A stretch of 64,000 bases of DNA from Nostoc sp. KVJ3 (GTDB lineage Bacteria; Cyanobacteriota; Cyanobacteriia; Cyanobacteriales; Nostocaceae): the NCBI RefSeq assembly GCF_026127265.1, contig NZ_WWFG01000002.1, forward strand, positions 3,319,501 to 3,383,500, given 5' to 3'. The notes beneath the pieces are model-generated. The model searched no databases, had not been told where the DNA came from, and saw only the letters and a program-made list of their open reading frames with translations. Below, piece after piece: positions 53,591 through 61,846 of this stretch (positions are counted from its first letter, which is position 1; the number at the start of each line of letters is the position of its first letter). Position numbers and translations under genes: made by a program.

Positions 53591-54616
53591 GTGAGATGGA
53601 AATATATCAATCAGAAAGAAATCATGTTGCTAATTACCAAAGTCGATGAATTATTCATCCAGTGGGATAAACCTAACTCCCCTGGCTGTGCTATTGCTGT
53701 TATTCAGAATGAGGAGATAATTTACCAACGCGGTTATGGGATGGCTAACTTGGAATACAACATTCCTATAATCTCTAATTCTGTCTTTGATATCGCTTCT
53801 AACTCCAAGCAATTTACAGCAATATGTATCGTCTTACTAGCCAGACAAAAATTGCTTAACTTAGATGATGAGTTACAAAAATATATTCCAGAAATTCCTC
53901 AATATAGTCACTCTATTACTATCCGCCATTTAATCGACCACACCAGTGGTTTGCGTGACTATTTACATTTAATCTTATTTGCTGGAATGAGGTTTGAAAA
54001 TAAGTATTCAAACGAAGAAATTATTGCTTTAATTGCTCGACAACAAAGCTTAAATTTCGAGCCTGGAACCGAGCAATTATACTGTAATTCTGGCTACATT
54101 TTACTAGCAGAAATTGTGAGACGTGTCTCTGGCAAATCTTTACGTGTATTTGCCCAAGAACATATTTTTGCCCCGCTAGGAATGAAAAATACCCATTTTC
54201 ACGATAACTTCAGAGAAATAGTGAAAAATAGAGCTGATGGATACGCTCCAAAAGATGGAGGGGGTTTCCAGATCGATATGTCTTTTCACGATTTCTGTGG
54301 AGACGGACAGCTTTATACAACCATTGAAGATTTACTACTTTGGGATCGAAATTTCTATCACAATATCTTAGGTGGATATGGACAAGATTTAATTGAAGAG
54401 GTAACTACTCCACGCCAACTCAATAATGGCGAAATTATATCAGGTGCATTTGGGTTGCGGATTGGCGATCGCGGCGGCTTAACAACAATTAGTCATGGAG
54501 GTTCATGGACGGGTTATCGAAGTGATTTTATTCGATTTCCCGAACGACAGTTTTCTGTTATCTGTCTGGCTAATTTAAGTACGCTTAACCCGACTAAATT
54601 AGCTTTTCAAGTGTAG
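53591..54616 (+). CDS. Class C beta-lactamase-family serine hydrolase, C-terminally truncated
   Basis: 341 aa from the GTG at 53591; an internal ATG at 53624 is an alternative start. Active-site motifs are all present: SxxK in 'ASNSKQFTA', YxN in 'LYCNSGY' and HxG in 'SHGGSWTGYRSDF'. No signal peptide, so it is cytosolic. The family includes D-aminopeptidases, esterases and peptide cyclases or hydrolases. It lies 65 bp after the ABC transporter and is probably cotranscribed; the published nostocyclopeptide cluster includes a proteolytic gene, which this may represent. The last codons run into the terminal repeat of the IS66 element, which supplies the stop codon, so the native C-terminus is lost; the catalytic core is intact. 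Confidence 0.85.
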   Translation: MRWKYINQKEIMLLITKVDELFIQWDKPNSPGCAIAVIQNEEIIYQRGYGMANLEYNIPIISNSVFDIASNSKQFTAICIVLLARQKLLNLDDELQKYIPEIPQYSHSITIRHLIDHTSGLRDYLHLILFAGMRFENKYSNEEIIALIARQQSLNFEPGTEQLYCNSGYILLAEIVRRVSGKSLRVFAQEHIFAPLGMKNTHFHDNFREIVKNRADGYAPKDGGGFQIDMSFHDFCGDGQLYTTIEDLLLWDRNFYHNILGGYGQDLIEEVTTPRQLNNGEIISGAFGLRIGDRGGLTTISHGGSWTGYRSDFIRFPERQFSVICLANLSTLNPTKLAFQV

Positions 54617-54644
54617 TTGTTCACTCTCCCACATCAAAAAAGGA

Positions 54645-55070
54645 TTAACAGGCAATGGACATGGGGGGATGTTTTATACCTTTACGAGCCTGAGTAAGAA
54701 CTATCGCAATATAACTCCAAGGATCAACTTTTCTTAGACGACAAGTTTCAACCACACTCAGAACAGAGCAATAAGCTAAACTTCCTTCTGATGTACGAGT
54801 TCCATAGCTAATACGTCGAGCGATTACAGCATGTCGTAAAGCTCTCTCTGCTTCATTATTGGTGGGTGGTAACTGCGGGTGATAAAAACACGCAATCACA
54901 GCATCCCAATCAGTTAAAATCTCTTTAGCTAAAGCTTTTAACTTGGTATGCTCTGCAACCGTAGCTAATCGGCAGACTCTATAAAGGCGAGCGGGGTGTG
55001 AGTCTGATTCATTTGATTCCCCGTCGCCAGTAGCAAGTGAATGTATTAGTTCCCTTAGTTCAACTAACAA
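54645..55070 (-). pseudogene. IS66 transposase, C-terminal part (frameshifted)
   Basis: 141 codons with the end of the IS66 catalytic domain: 'PPTNNEAERALRHAVIARRI', 'SYGTRTSEGS', 'VETCRLRKVDPWSYI'. It overlaps the upstream part by 11 bp in another frame, so one indel near 55065 splits the transposase. The acidic residue in 'NNEAERALR' is the third catalytic residue of the DDE triad. Confidence 0.85.
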
Positions 55071-55869
55071 GCCACTGCCCCAAATCTGCTACTTCTTTAT
55101 CTACCGCTTCAGTCAAAGCAATGGCTTTGCGGATGAGATGGGCCAAACAATGTTGGCGTTTCGGGTAACTACTGTAGGCTCCATAGCCATCAGCGATCAA
55201 CCATCCCACAAACGCCTCGCTTATCAGGTGCAATAATTCCTCTTTCCGACGACTACCGATGTGGAAAACCGCTATTGTACTTGTGATTGCTACCCATAAC
55301 CACCGAGATTTTCCTTTCTCATACCAGGGTGTTTCATCAAGGTGGATTATTTCTGCCGATTGTAATTCAACAATAAGTTCCGAATCTAATTTTTCTAGTT
55401 CCAGTACGTAATAACCCATATAGGGTTTTGCTTGTGGGTCTATTTCTAGCCGACTATTACATGATGCACAACTTAGAGGATGATGAGCTACTGTCTGGCT
55501 TGCTACTAAGGGGCTTGTTCGCCAAATCCCTTTAGCTCCTGCCTGCTTTCCCGACAACTTCTTCCCAAATCCCTTGTTTTTTGGTTTTTCGCTTTCTTGT
55601 GAAACGTGCTTATCTTCTCGCTTTGATTCTGAAATGGAAGTTTCACTCCCCGTTGGTTCTAATTCTAGTGACGGTACTTTCTCTTTGCTTTTAAATTGGT
55701 CTGATGATGGGGGTAACGAACTATTGCTTGAATTTTGCTCTAATTTTTCTAATTGTTCGACAGCTAAAGAATGAAGATTACCTGCAACTTCTACCAATTT
55801 CTCTTTATCCAGAGATTGGAAGTAGTTCTGGTTCATCTGTGAGAGGTCTTCTTTGCTCAGTCGATTCAT
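55060..55869 (-). pseudogene. IS66 transposase, N-terminal part (frameshifted)
   Basis: 269 codons: leucine-rich start ('LEKLEQNSSNSSLPPSSDQF', the typical 'NSS.PPS.D' motif), a Cys-containing zinc segment ('CASCNSRLE') and catalytic strands ('IIHLDETPWYEKGKSRWLWV', 'LIADGYGAYSS'). The usual stretch between the zinc segment and 'DET' appears shortened ('VELQSAEIIHLDET'), suggesting an internal deletion in addition to the frameshift. It is unlikely to be active. Confidence 0.85.
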
Positions 55870-56240
55870 TCCTGCTTTGGCTTTGTTGCAAAATCATTTT
55901 TTACATTACCACACGATTGTCACCCCTACTTTTACCTACACTGCAAACTCTTGTTTTAGGGGGGAGAGTGAAAAACTACTCTTTTGCAGCGACTTCTTAT
56001 GCGTTGACTAAGCTTTCGGAATCGAATTCCATTAATACCCATGTACTATCAACTAGCGATCGCCCTGTGCCTGTTGCCTCACTTATATAGTACAAAAGCA
56101 CTATATTTTAGCGTTCGCCTGTGCCAGTTGCGTAAGTCCTGATCGATTGCGAATTGGTTTGATACTTCATCCCGATTTAACCACTGCTCGGAAATCGAAT
56201 CACGCTCATCATCGGGTGGAACTTTCAGATACTGCTCCGA

Positions 56241-56747
56241 TTAAGGCTGACTAAGAAAGTCTCCTTTGCCAAGTTCGACACCGCAGTGTCTGAGAATGTC
56301 ATAGGCTGTTGTGACATGGAAATAAAGGTTTGGTAAAATAAAATATAGGAGAAATGGCATTCCTTGAAAAGAGAGAGTATTGTCACGCATCTGTAGGGTA
56401 ATTTCTCTCTCTTCTGAACCGTCAATTTGCTCAGGTTTAAAAGTATTTAAATGAGAGATAGTTTTTTGAATGCGATCAATAAGTTGAGGAAATGTAGTTT
56501 CATTGTCCTCGAATTTAGGTGGTTCTATTCCTGCTAACCGTGCGGCACCTCTATTTACTGTGTCAGAGGCAATTTGCACTTGTTTTGATAATGGAAACAT
56601 ATCTGGGGATAGACGACTATTAATCAACACAGAAGGATCTATTTTTTTAGTTTCAGCATAAGCAGCACCTTTTTCAAGAATGTTTGTAAGGTTATTCAGT
56701 GTGCGAATAGACACGGGTATTAAAGCTTGGTACATTGAAATGGTCAT
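56241..56747 (-). CDS. DUF1993 family protein
   Basis: 168 aa. The pattern 'MYQALIPVSIRTLNNLTNIL', 'LSPDMFPLSKQVQIASDTV', 'RLAGIEPPKFEDNETTFPQL', 'FHVTTAYDILRHCGVELGKG', 'DFL' is characteristic of DUF1993, a family related to DinB/YfiT-like four-helix proteins; the HVTTAYDILRH segment resembles the metal-binding His helix of that fold. Biochemical function is unknown. It is divergent from the DUF4440 gene (75-90 bp between starts), so the two may share a control region. Not linked to the NRPS by sequence. The spacer 55980-56240 on its left holds repeats and no recognised gene. Confidence 0.88.
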   Translation of the reverse strand: MTISMYQALIPVSIRTLNNLTNILEKGAAYAETKKIDPSVLINSRLSPDMFPLSKQVQIASDTVNRGAARLAGIEPPKFEDNETTFPQLIDRIQKTISHLNTFKPEQIDGSEEREITLQMRDNTLSFQGMPFLLYFILPNLYFHVTTAYDILRHCGVELGKGDFLSQP

Positions 56748-56822
56748 TGAAATTTCTCCAGAAAAAGTTTAAACGACTTTGAGCCGCCCCATCTAATATT
56801 AGGGGGTATTGACTGTGATGTT

Positions 56823-57248
56823 GTGTCAAATAATATGGAACCAAATTTAGTCACAGATCCAAAGATACTAAATGTTTTGAACGAACTTATACAACGGGAA
56901 CCGATTTTTCATCGTCCAGAGTTGGGGACGACACGTGCCGACTTTGAGCAGATGACGGAAAGTACATTTTGGGAAGTGGGTGCGTCGGGTCGGCGTTATA
57001 GTCGGCAGTATGTGTTGGATGAGATGGAGAAGCGTTATGCCAGCCCAGAGGAAGACACATGGCAGACTTGCGACTTTCATTGCCTTGAGATTGCCGCCGA
57101 AAACTATCTTGTAACCTATACCCTGATTCAGGGTACTCGCATTACCCGACGCTCAACGATCTGGCGACAGACACCGCAGGGTTGGAAGATTGTGTATCAC
57201 CAAGGAACCGTGGTAGAAAATGACGTTGGTGTGCGACTAGAATTTTAG
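56823..57248 (+). CDS. DUF4440 / SnoaL-like (NTF2-fold) protein
   Basis: 141 aa from GTG 56823; an ATG four codons in (56835) may be the real start. The pattern 'LNELIQREPIFHRPELGTTR', 'FWEVGASGRRYSRQYVLDEM', 'TRITRRSTIWRQTPQGWKIV', 'YHQGT' fits the DUF4440 branch of the NTF2-like fold: a small cone-shaped protein that may bind or isomerise small molecules. It is divergent from DUF1993. No operon partner is visible, and role and ligand are unknown. Confidence 0.85.
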   Translation: MSNNMEPNLVTDPKILNVLNELIQREPIFHRPELGTTRADFEQMTESTFWEVGASGRRYSRQYVLDEMEKRYASPEEDTWQTCDFHCLEIAAENYLVTYTLIQGTRITRRSTIWRQTPQGWKIVYHQGTVVENDVGVRLEF

Positions 57249-57708
57249 TGAGGCTCAAAGACAGCCCCCATAGTTAATAATCCCTGGATGCTGGATAAGA
57301 GTTAGTTCTTTTTACTTGGGAGGAACTGACCTTTTAGCGATCGCTTTCTGTACCCAACTTTCTCACGCCATCTATTCAGTCCACTGCGGGGCATTGACAA
57401 GCAGTTGAGCAAACTTTTTGGGGTAAGCAATCCTCAAACTCCAGCATCACGCCGCGACACTCACCACTCTTGCCCAAAGTATTGTCCATCTTCTCCAACA
57501 GCGATGGCGCTGTTTCGCCTACGGCTGGCGATCGCCGCAAGCAGAGGCGAAAAATGCTTTTAAAAACCTCTTAGTAAGAAACTTTAGAACTTAAGTTTTT
57601 ACTTGGGTTGCCACAATGGAGTGATATCAAGGTTTTCAGCAGCAGATACGGCATTTCTAACCTACGTCGGTACGGTTTACACCCCTTCGATTTTTGTAAA
57701 GGCATCGT
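57249..57708. other. Gene-less stretch with a small dispersed repeat
   Basis: No coding frame recognised. A palindromic word at about 57504-57540 (GCGATGGCGCTGTTTCGCCT, ACGG, CTGGCGATCGC) has the same build (GATGGCG...GCGATCGC) as the words at 12731-12760 and 61456-61486, marking a dispersed short repeat family. Confidence 0.5.
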
Positions 57709-57736
57709 AAATATTTATTTATATAAATAAATATTT
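57709..57736. promoter_or_regulatory. Perfect 28-bp A/T palindrome upstream of nblA
   Basis: Left half AAATATTTATTTAT, right half ATAAATAAATATTT, no mismatch, 45 bp before the nblA start codon. It could be a regulator site or a cruciform. It does not match the NtcA consensus GTA(N8)TAC. Confidence 0.45.
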
Positions 57737-57781
57737 GCTTATATTAAGCAAACCCAAATAAAAGAGTAGGTAATAAAAGTG

Positions 57782-57980
57782 ATGAATCAACCCATTGAAT
57801 TATCTTTAGAACAAGAATTTAGCCTTAGAACTTTCTCTGATCAAGTGCAGCAGATGTCCCGTGAACAAGCTCGCATTGTTTTTGCAGATACTGTATAAGC
57901 AGATGATGATAAGGGAAACGACTTACCAAGAATTGCTCAAACATCAGTGGGAAGTTGGTTCAGGTTCAATCTTGGGTTAA
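57782..57980 (+). pseudogene. nblA: nblA-like phycobilisome degradation protein, single-base frameshift
   Basis: The frame from ATG 57782 reads 'MNQPIELSLEQEFSLRTFSD', 'QVQQMSREQA', the exact NblA opening, but stops at 57898. In the +1 frame the rest of NblA follows at once: 'LQILYKQMMIRETTYQELLK', 'HQWEVGSGSILG', to the stop at 57980. Removing one T from the T-run at 57879-57883 restores a protein of about 65 aa, the family length. NblA is a small adaptor that brings Clp protease to phycobilisomes during nutrient starvation. The frameshift could be a real inactivation, programmed slippage or a sequencing error in the homopolymer. Not reported by a simple ORF scan because each half is short. 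Confidence 0.85.
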
Positions 57981-58182
57981 AACAAACCTTGCTCCCGTCA
58001 ACTGTAGAAAGAGCCAACACTGTTTAGTCCAAGGTGCATTTTCAGCTTCAGTCCCTTCCAACCTTGAATAGCAGCATTTTCCAACTGGGTGAGTGTTTGG
58101 AGAATGTCAAAGGATATTGTGCCAATTACTTGTGTGGTCATCTCTTTTATGCTAGAGAGTCACCAAGAACCATAAAAATTGC
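57981..58182. other. Gene-less stretch after nblA
   Basis: No recognised gene. A frame at 58034-58261 runs through the terminator hairpin and has no family resemblance. Confidence 0.45.
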
Positions 58183-58218
58183 AAATCCTTCAAAGCGCTT
58201 ATGCTTTGAAGGATTTTT
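58183..58218 (+). terminator. Intrinsic terminator-like hairpin
   Basis: Perfect 14-bp stem AAATCCTTCAAAGC / GCTTTGAAGGATTT with a 6-base loop GCTTAT, followed by further T residues. It is positioned about 200 bp after the nblA frame on the same strand and is a good rho-independent terminator. It is roughly symmetrical, so it could also act on the DarG-side transcript. Confidence 0.75.
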
Positions 58219-58398
58219 GGGTATTGAGTATTGGGTGTTAGGGATTGGGTTGCTAGTTTAAATTATTTGGGGCTTAGATTGGGTGTACGCTGTGGGTTAC
58301 AGGGTTTACAGTCTATCGACCAATTGCGCTGCGCTTCAATCTGACAGCTAGCATCTAATGCCCAATCCTTTTGGGCCCCACGTTTCCCTGTCTCGCGG

Positions 58399-59175
58399 TT
58401 AATGCGAATCAGAAACTTTAACATTTAACCAATTTTGCTGCTCCAAACGTTGCCAAGCCTTGCGAATATGTTGAGGCTTAAAAAGAGTACGTTTTCTCTC
58501 ATTCCACTCATGCACTAAGGATATAGCCTGTTCGCTATCTTGGGCAGGGCTGGCTTCCTTGGTTGCAACCCAATGGACTGTGGCCAGCAATTCCATACCA
58601 TAGGGTGTTTCAAAACCATATATGAGCTTGCTAACTTGCTCTAACCGCGCCTGGGCATCTGGTGTAGTGGCTAAAAATACTTGTGCTGCAACTCTTGCTG
58701 CTGGTAATACATAAATTTCAGCACTGTCAGCTTTGCTAGTTCCATCACTGTAGCCCCGAATGTAGTGTCCTTCGATATGTTTTAAAACATGATTCAGGTT
58801 ATGAGCGTAGGGGCCATATCTATCTTTTACATAATTCAGCTTCAAGGTTTCCCCCGCTTCTTGCAAGAGATAGCCTAGTTTTTGAATTTCTAGCTTGGTC
58901 AATTCATAACCCGGAATACCGTACAGTTCTAAGAGGTGGATGATAATGGCACGTCCACGGGTCATGTTGGGTATTTTAGTCGCAACAGGCATTTTTTCAG
59001 CAGTCGGTGCGCCTGTCGGTTCAAAAATAATTACCTGCACGAATGGCAGTTGGGCAAAGGCTGATTCTATCAGGGGTTTCACTTGTGTCCAATCTAAACC
59101 ACCGTTACCGCATCCTAATGGAGGAATGGCAATTGAGGTGATGCCTAGTTGCTTTTTTTCTTGTTCAATTTTGGC
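58399..59175 (-). pseudogene. darG: DarG-type macrodomain antitoxin, N-terminally truncated
   Basis: The open frame begins after a TGA at 59176-59178 and reads '..SIAIPPLGCGNGGLDWTQVK', then 'PLIESAFAQLP' and 'EKMPVATKIPNMTRGRAIII', 'KLEIQKLGYLLQEAGETLKL', 'RYGPYAHNLNHVLKHIEGHY', 'YGFETPYGMELLATVHWVA'. This is the last strand of the macro domain plus the complete C-terminal domain of DarG, the ADP-ribosyl-glycohydrolase antitoxin that reverses DNA modification by DarT. The first ~110 residues, including most of the macro domain, are missing, and no DarT gene precedes it; its place is taken by the end of the S9 peptidase gene, overlapping 30 bp in another frame. A GTG at 59082 could start a shortened protein. 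Confidence 0.82.
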
Positions 59176-61205
59176 TCAAAAATAGGAGATGCGCTTGAGG
59201 GTGTGAGATATTTATCGTACCAAGCTAAATAACGTTCTAGGACATCACGTTGATAACTCGGTTTGCTGATGCCGTGAGACTGTCCAGGATAAACTACTAA
59301 TTGAGTATCAATTTCCAGACTTTTGAGTGCTTGATACATCTGTTCCGAGTTATGTAGTGGTACAGAAAAATCCCTATCACCTCCCAGAAATAGTATTGGT
59401 GTAACAATGCGGTCAGCGTGAAGAAATGGGAAAGAAATTCGTAGCCAGACATCGAGGTTCTTCCACGGTACACCAAGCTCTTGTTCATAATCATCAACAT
59501 ACTCATCAGTACCATAGGTCGCCAGAATATTTGATTCACCAGCCCCACTGACTGCGGCTTGAAAGCGGTGATCTTGAGCAATAGTGTAGTTGGTCAACAT
59601 TCCCCCGTAACTCCAGCCACCAATTCCTAAGCGCGATGGTGCAGCAATTCCAGTAGCGATCGCATAATCGGCACCGGCAATAATATCTTGAGCGTCTTTG
59701 TTTCCCCAGTCTGCATAAATTGCTTTGGAGAAGGCTTCTCCTCTGCCTGAACTACCGCGTGGGTTAACACCCACAACGACATAGCCGTGAGCTGCAAACA
59801 GTTGCCAATTAAACATAAACTGGTTTGTGAACTGACCGACAGGCCCGCCGTGCAACATTAGCAGTGTTGGGTATTTCTTTCCTGGCTGATAGTGAGGTGG
59901 CTTGACAAGAAAGCCATGAATTTCTGTAGCATCTTTACTCAAAAAGCTGATTTCATCCGTAGTTGCTAAATTTAACTGCGCTAGTAACTGATCGTTTTGG
60001 TGTGATATTAAACGCAAATTTTGACCATTAAAGGCAAAGACTGCATTTGGTTGTTGTGGCGTTGAGGAAAGTAAAGCGATTTTGCCATCGCGTCCTAAAT
60101 CAAATTTACTAATCTCTCGTCTCCCTGCTAGGAATCGCTCGATTTTGCCACCAGTTACAGGTATTTTTGCTAGGTGAACATTGCCATCATCTTCGATTAA
60201 AAACAGTATTGATTTACCATCTGTGGTAAAGCACGGTTTGGCAACATTGCGATCAAGGTTGGCAGTTAGTAGACGGGGAGTACCACCCTCGGCAGAGATA
60301 ATGGCGAGATGGTGAACTGCGTACTCAATAAGTTTGGGAGAACCTCCCTGCAAATAAGCAATTGACTTACTATCTGGACTCCAAACCGGACGGCTATCCC
60401 AATCAGGAGCGGAGTCAGGCCCAATAAAGGTAGTTAGCTGACGGGCTTTGGCTCCCGATTGGGCGGCGATTGCATACAGATCCCAATTATTATTGCGATC
60501 GCTCTCTTGACCATGTTTGCTCACAAAAGCAATATTTTTGTTATCAGGTGACCAAGCAGGTAAATACTCATTAAATGAACCTGGGGTGAGAATATCTGCT
60601 TTGCGAGTTGCTAAGTCCAATACATAAAGATGTTCACGACTTTTACCGATAAAACCCACACCATCTTCTAAGAAGTGAAATTGCTCAATAACAATCGGTG
60701 GTGGGGTTTTCCCATTAAAGGGTGTTTCTGCGGCTGGTTCCTCAGCAATTACGGCTAGTCGTCTACTGTCACCAGACCAGACAAAATCGCTAACATCACC
60801 AGCAAAGTCAGATATTTTCTCGGCTTCACCGCCTGATAAATTGAGCAACCAAATTTGCTGTTTTCCAGATTCACGGCTGGAGCGAAAAGCTAGATATTTA
60901 CCATCTGGGCTAAACCGAGGATTGTATTCACCATCGTTACCGTTAGTTAACTGTAATGTTTGGGAGCCATCCCAAGAAGTCATGTAAATATGGTTATCTC
61001 GTGTATCATTTTTCAGAGTGGTGTTAGTTACTGTGTAAGCAATCCAGTCTCCAGAGGGAGAAAGTTGAGGCTCGCTAATTTGGCGAAAGGCGAATTGATC
61101 GTCGAGTGTTAGCAGGCGTTTTTCTTGGGCTTGAGCCGAAATATTTATACTGAGTGTCATCGCTAAAACACTACTTGCTAAAGCGATTTTTGTTAGCTTT
61201 TTCAT
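59145..61205 (-). CDS. S9 family prolyl oligopeptidase / acylaminoacyl-peptidase, exported
   Basis: 686 aa. A signal peptide ('MKKLTKIALASSVLAMTLSI', cleavage near AQAQ) implies periplasmic or outer location. Residues about 30-400 form a WD40/PD40-type propeller ('PQLSPSGDWIAYTV', 'PRFSPDGKYLAFRS', 'PAWSPDNKNIAFVS'). The C-terminal hydrolase has the nucleophile in 'IGGWSYGGMLTNY' near 530, Asp in 'GGDRDFSVPLH' near 613 and His in 'YPGQSHGIS' near 645, in S9 order. It cleaves short oligopeptides. It is full length; its last codons overlap the DarG remnant, so a deletion probably joined the two. Promoter not identified. Confidence 0.93.
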   Translation of the reverse strand: MKKLTKIALASSVLAMTLSINISAQAQEKRLLTLDDQFAFRQISEPQLSPSGDWIAYTVTNTTLKNDTRDNHIYMTSWDGSQTLQLTNGNDGEYNPRFSPDGKYLAFRSSRESGKQQIWLLNLSGGEAEKISDFAGDVSDFVWSGDSRRLAVIAEEPAAETPFNGKTPPPIVIEQFHFLEDGVGFIGKSREHLYVLDLATRKADILTPGSFNEYLPAWSPDNKNIAFVSKHGQESDRNNNWDLYAIAAQSGAKARQLTTFIGPDSAPDWDSRPVWSPDSKSIAYLQGGSPKLIEYAVHHLAIISAEGGTPRLLTANLDRNVAKPCFTTDGKSILFLIEDDGNVHLAKIPVTGGKIERFLAGRREISKFDLGRDGKIALLSSTPQQPNAVFAFNGQNLRLISHQNDQLLAQLNLATTDEISFLSKDATEIHGFLVKPPHYQPGKKYPTLLMLHGGPVGQFTNQFMFNWQLFAAHGYVVVGVNPRGSSGRGEAFSKAIYADWGNKDAQDIIAGADYAIATGIAAPSRLGIGGWSYGGMLTNYTIAQDHRFQAAVSGAGESNILATYGTDEYVDDYEQELGVPWKNLDVWLRISFPFLHADRIVTPILFLGGDRDFSVPLHNSEQMYQALKSLEIDTQLVVYPGQSHGISKPSYQRDVLERYLAWYDKYLTPSSASPIFEPKLNKKKSN

Positions 61206-61233
61206 AACTAGATATCATAACTGGGGGTTCGCA

Positions 61234-61573
61234 CATTTTTTTGAAGTTAGAGAAATTGGTAAATAACTTGGTCATAAAGCTTTGCCCCAGCATTGCGGCT
61301 AGCCCTGGTGGGATGTCCACAATCCGAGTTTTATGCTTACCTTTGGTGGTAGACTTGCTCAAAGTGATAGCACAACATTTGATATAAGTCGTCTGGAGTG
61401 CTAGTGCTTCTGATACTTGACAACCAGTAAACAGGCAATTTCTTTTCCAGAGCGCGATGGCGTAACCGTCCGCTTTAAGAGCGATCGCTCTTAGTGATAA
61501 ATCCTGACGTGAATAATCGCTTTAGTTCCTCTTGGGTTAAAATCTTGCCTTGTCCGTTGCCGTCTATTTTCAT
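61234..61573 (-). pseudogene. Tyrosine recombinase (phage-integrase family) remnant
   Basis: Read leftwards from ATG 61573: 'MKIDGNGQGKILTQEELKRL', 'FTSGFITKSDR', then an interruption, then 'ALWKRNCLFTGCQVSEALAL', 'QTTYI', 'SKSTTKGKHKTRIVDIPPGL'. This is the catalytic-domain start of a tyrosine recombinase; the box containing the first catalytic Arg of the family reads 'TGCQVSEALAL', with Gln where Arg is usual ('TGCRVSEAL'). Frame is lost at a 25-bp repeat (61456-61480) and the C-terminal His-x-x-Arg and Tyr region is absent. A dead integrase, marking a former mobile island. Confidence 0.8.
61456..61480. repeat. 25-bp small dispersed repeat inserted in the integrase remnant
   Basis: Removing exactly these 25 bases (GATGGCGTAACCGTCCGCTT, TAAGA) rejoins 'SDR' to 'ALWKRNCLFTGC' in frame. 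Its size and GATGGCG...GCGATCGC build fit the very short mobile repeats described in Nostoc genomes. Confidence 0.7.
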
Positions 61574-61625
61574 TTTTCCGAATCAATAGTGATTACACGT
61601 TTTGTGTTAATCGTGCGGAATCGGG

Positions 61626-61649
61626 TTTAGGAGAAAAGTTTCTCCTAAA
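61626..61649. other. Short hairpin upstream of the DUF187 gene
   Basis: Perfect inverted repeat TTTAGGAGAAA / TTTCTCCTAAA with a two-base centre. No T-run follows. The rest of 61574-61846 shows no gene; it must carry the promoter of the gene at 61847. Confidence 0.45.
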
Positions 61650-61846
61650 TTAATTTCCATGTCTATCCTGCCGCTCTTTCTCCATCATTATTATGGTTTT
61701 CTTACGCCGGACTAAATCATACTTACTTTCGGTGCGCCTACAGCAACCGCAAAATCCTTAACGGCACTTTTTTTGTGTTTGCTACTCAAACCGATAAAAT
61801 AACAATAATTATTTAATTTTTTCAACTTCTTCAGCAACATCTCAAA

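Larger units (their letters stand above)
54613..55979. mobile_element. IS66-family insertion element, degenerate
   Basis: 1367 bp bounded by inverted repeats GTAGTTGTTCACTCTCCC (54613-54630) and GGGAGAGTGAAAAACTAC (55962-55979), 17 of 18 matching. It contains a broken leftward transposase and is inserted in the 3' end of the serine hydrolase gene. I could not find a clean 8-bp target duplication, which suggests age or rearrangement. An ISCR- or IS66-type accessory gene pair is absent. Confidence 0.85.

Noticed and set aside
56080..56230. Leftward open frame near the IS66 element with protein-like composition
   Set aside because: About 45 codons, no start codon or family match; it could be a gene fragment, but nothing supports a function.
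58034..58261. 75-codon frame after nblA
   Set aside because: Runs straight through a strong terminator hairpin and has no family pattern.
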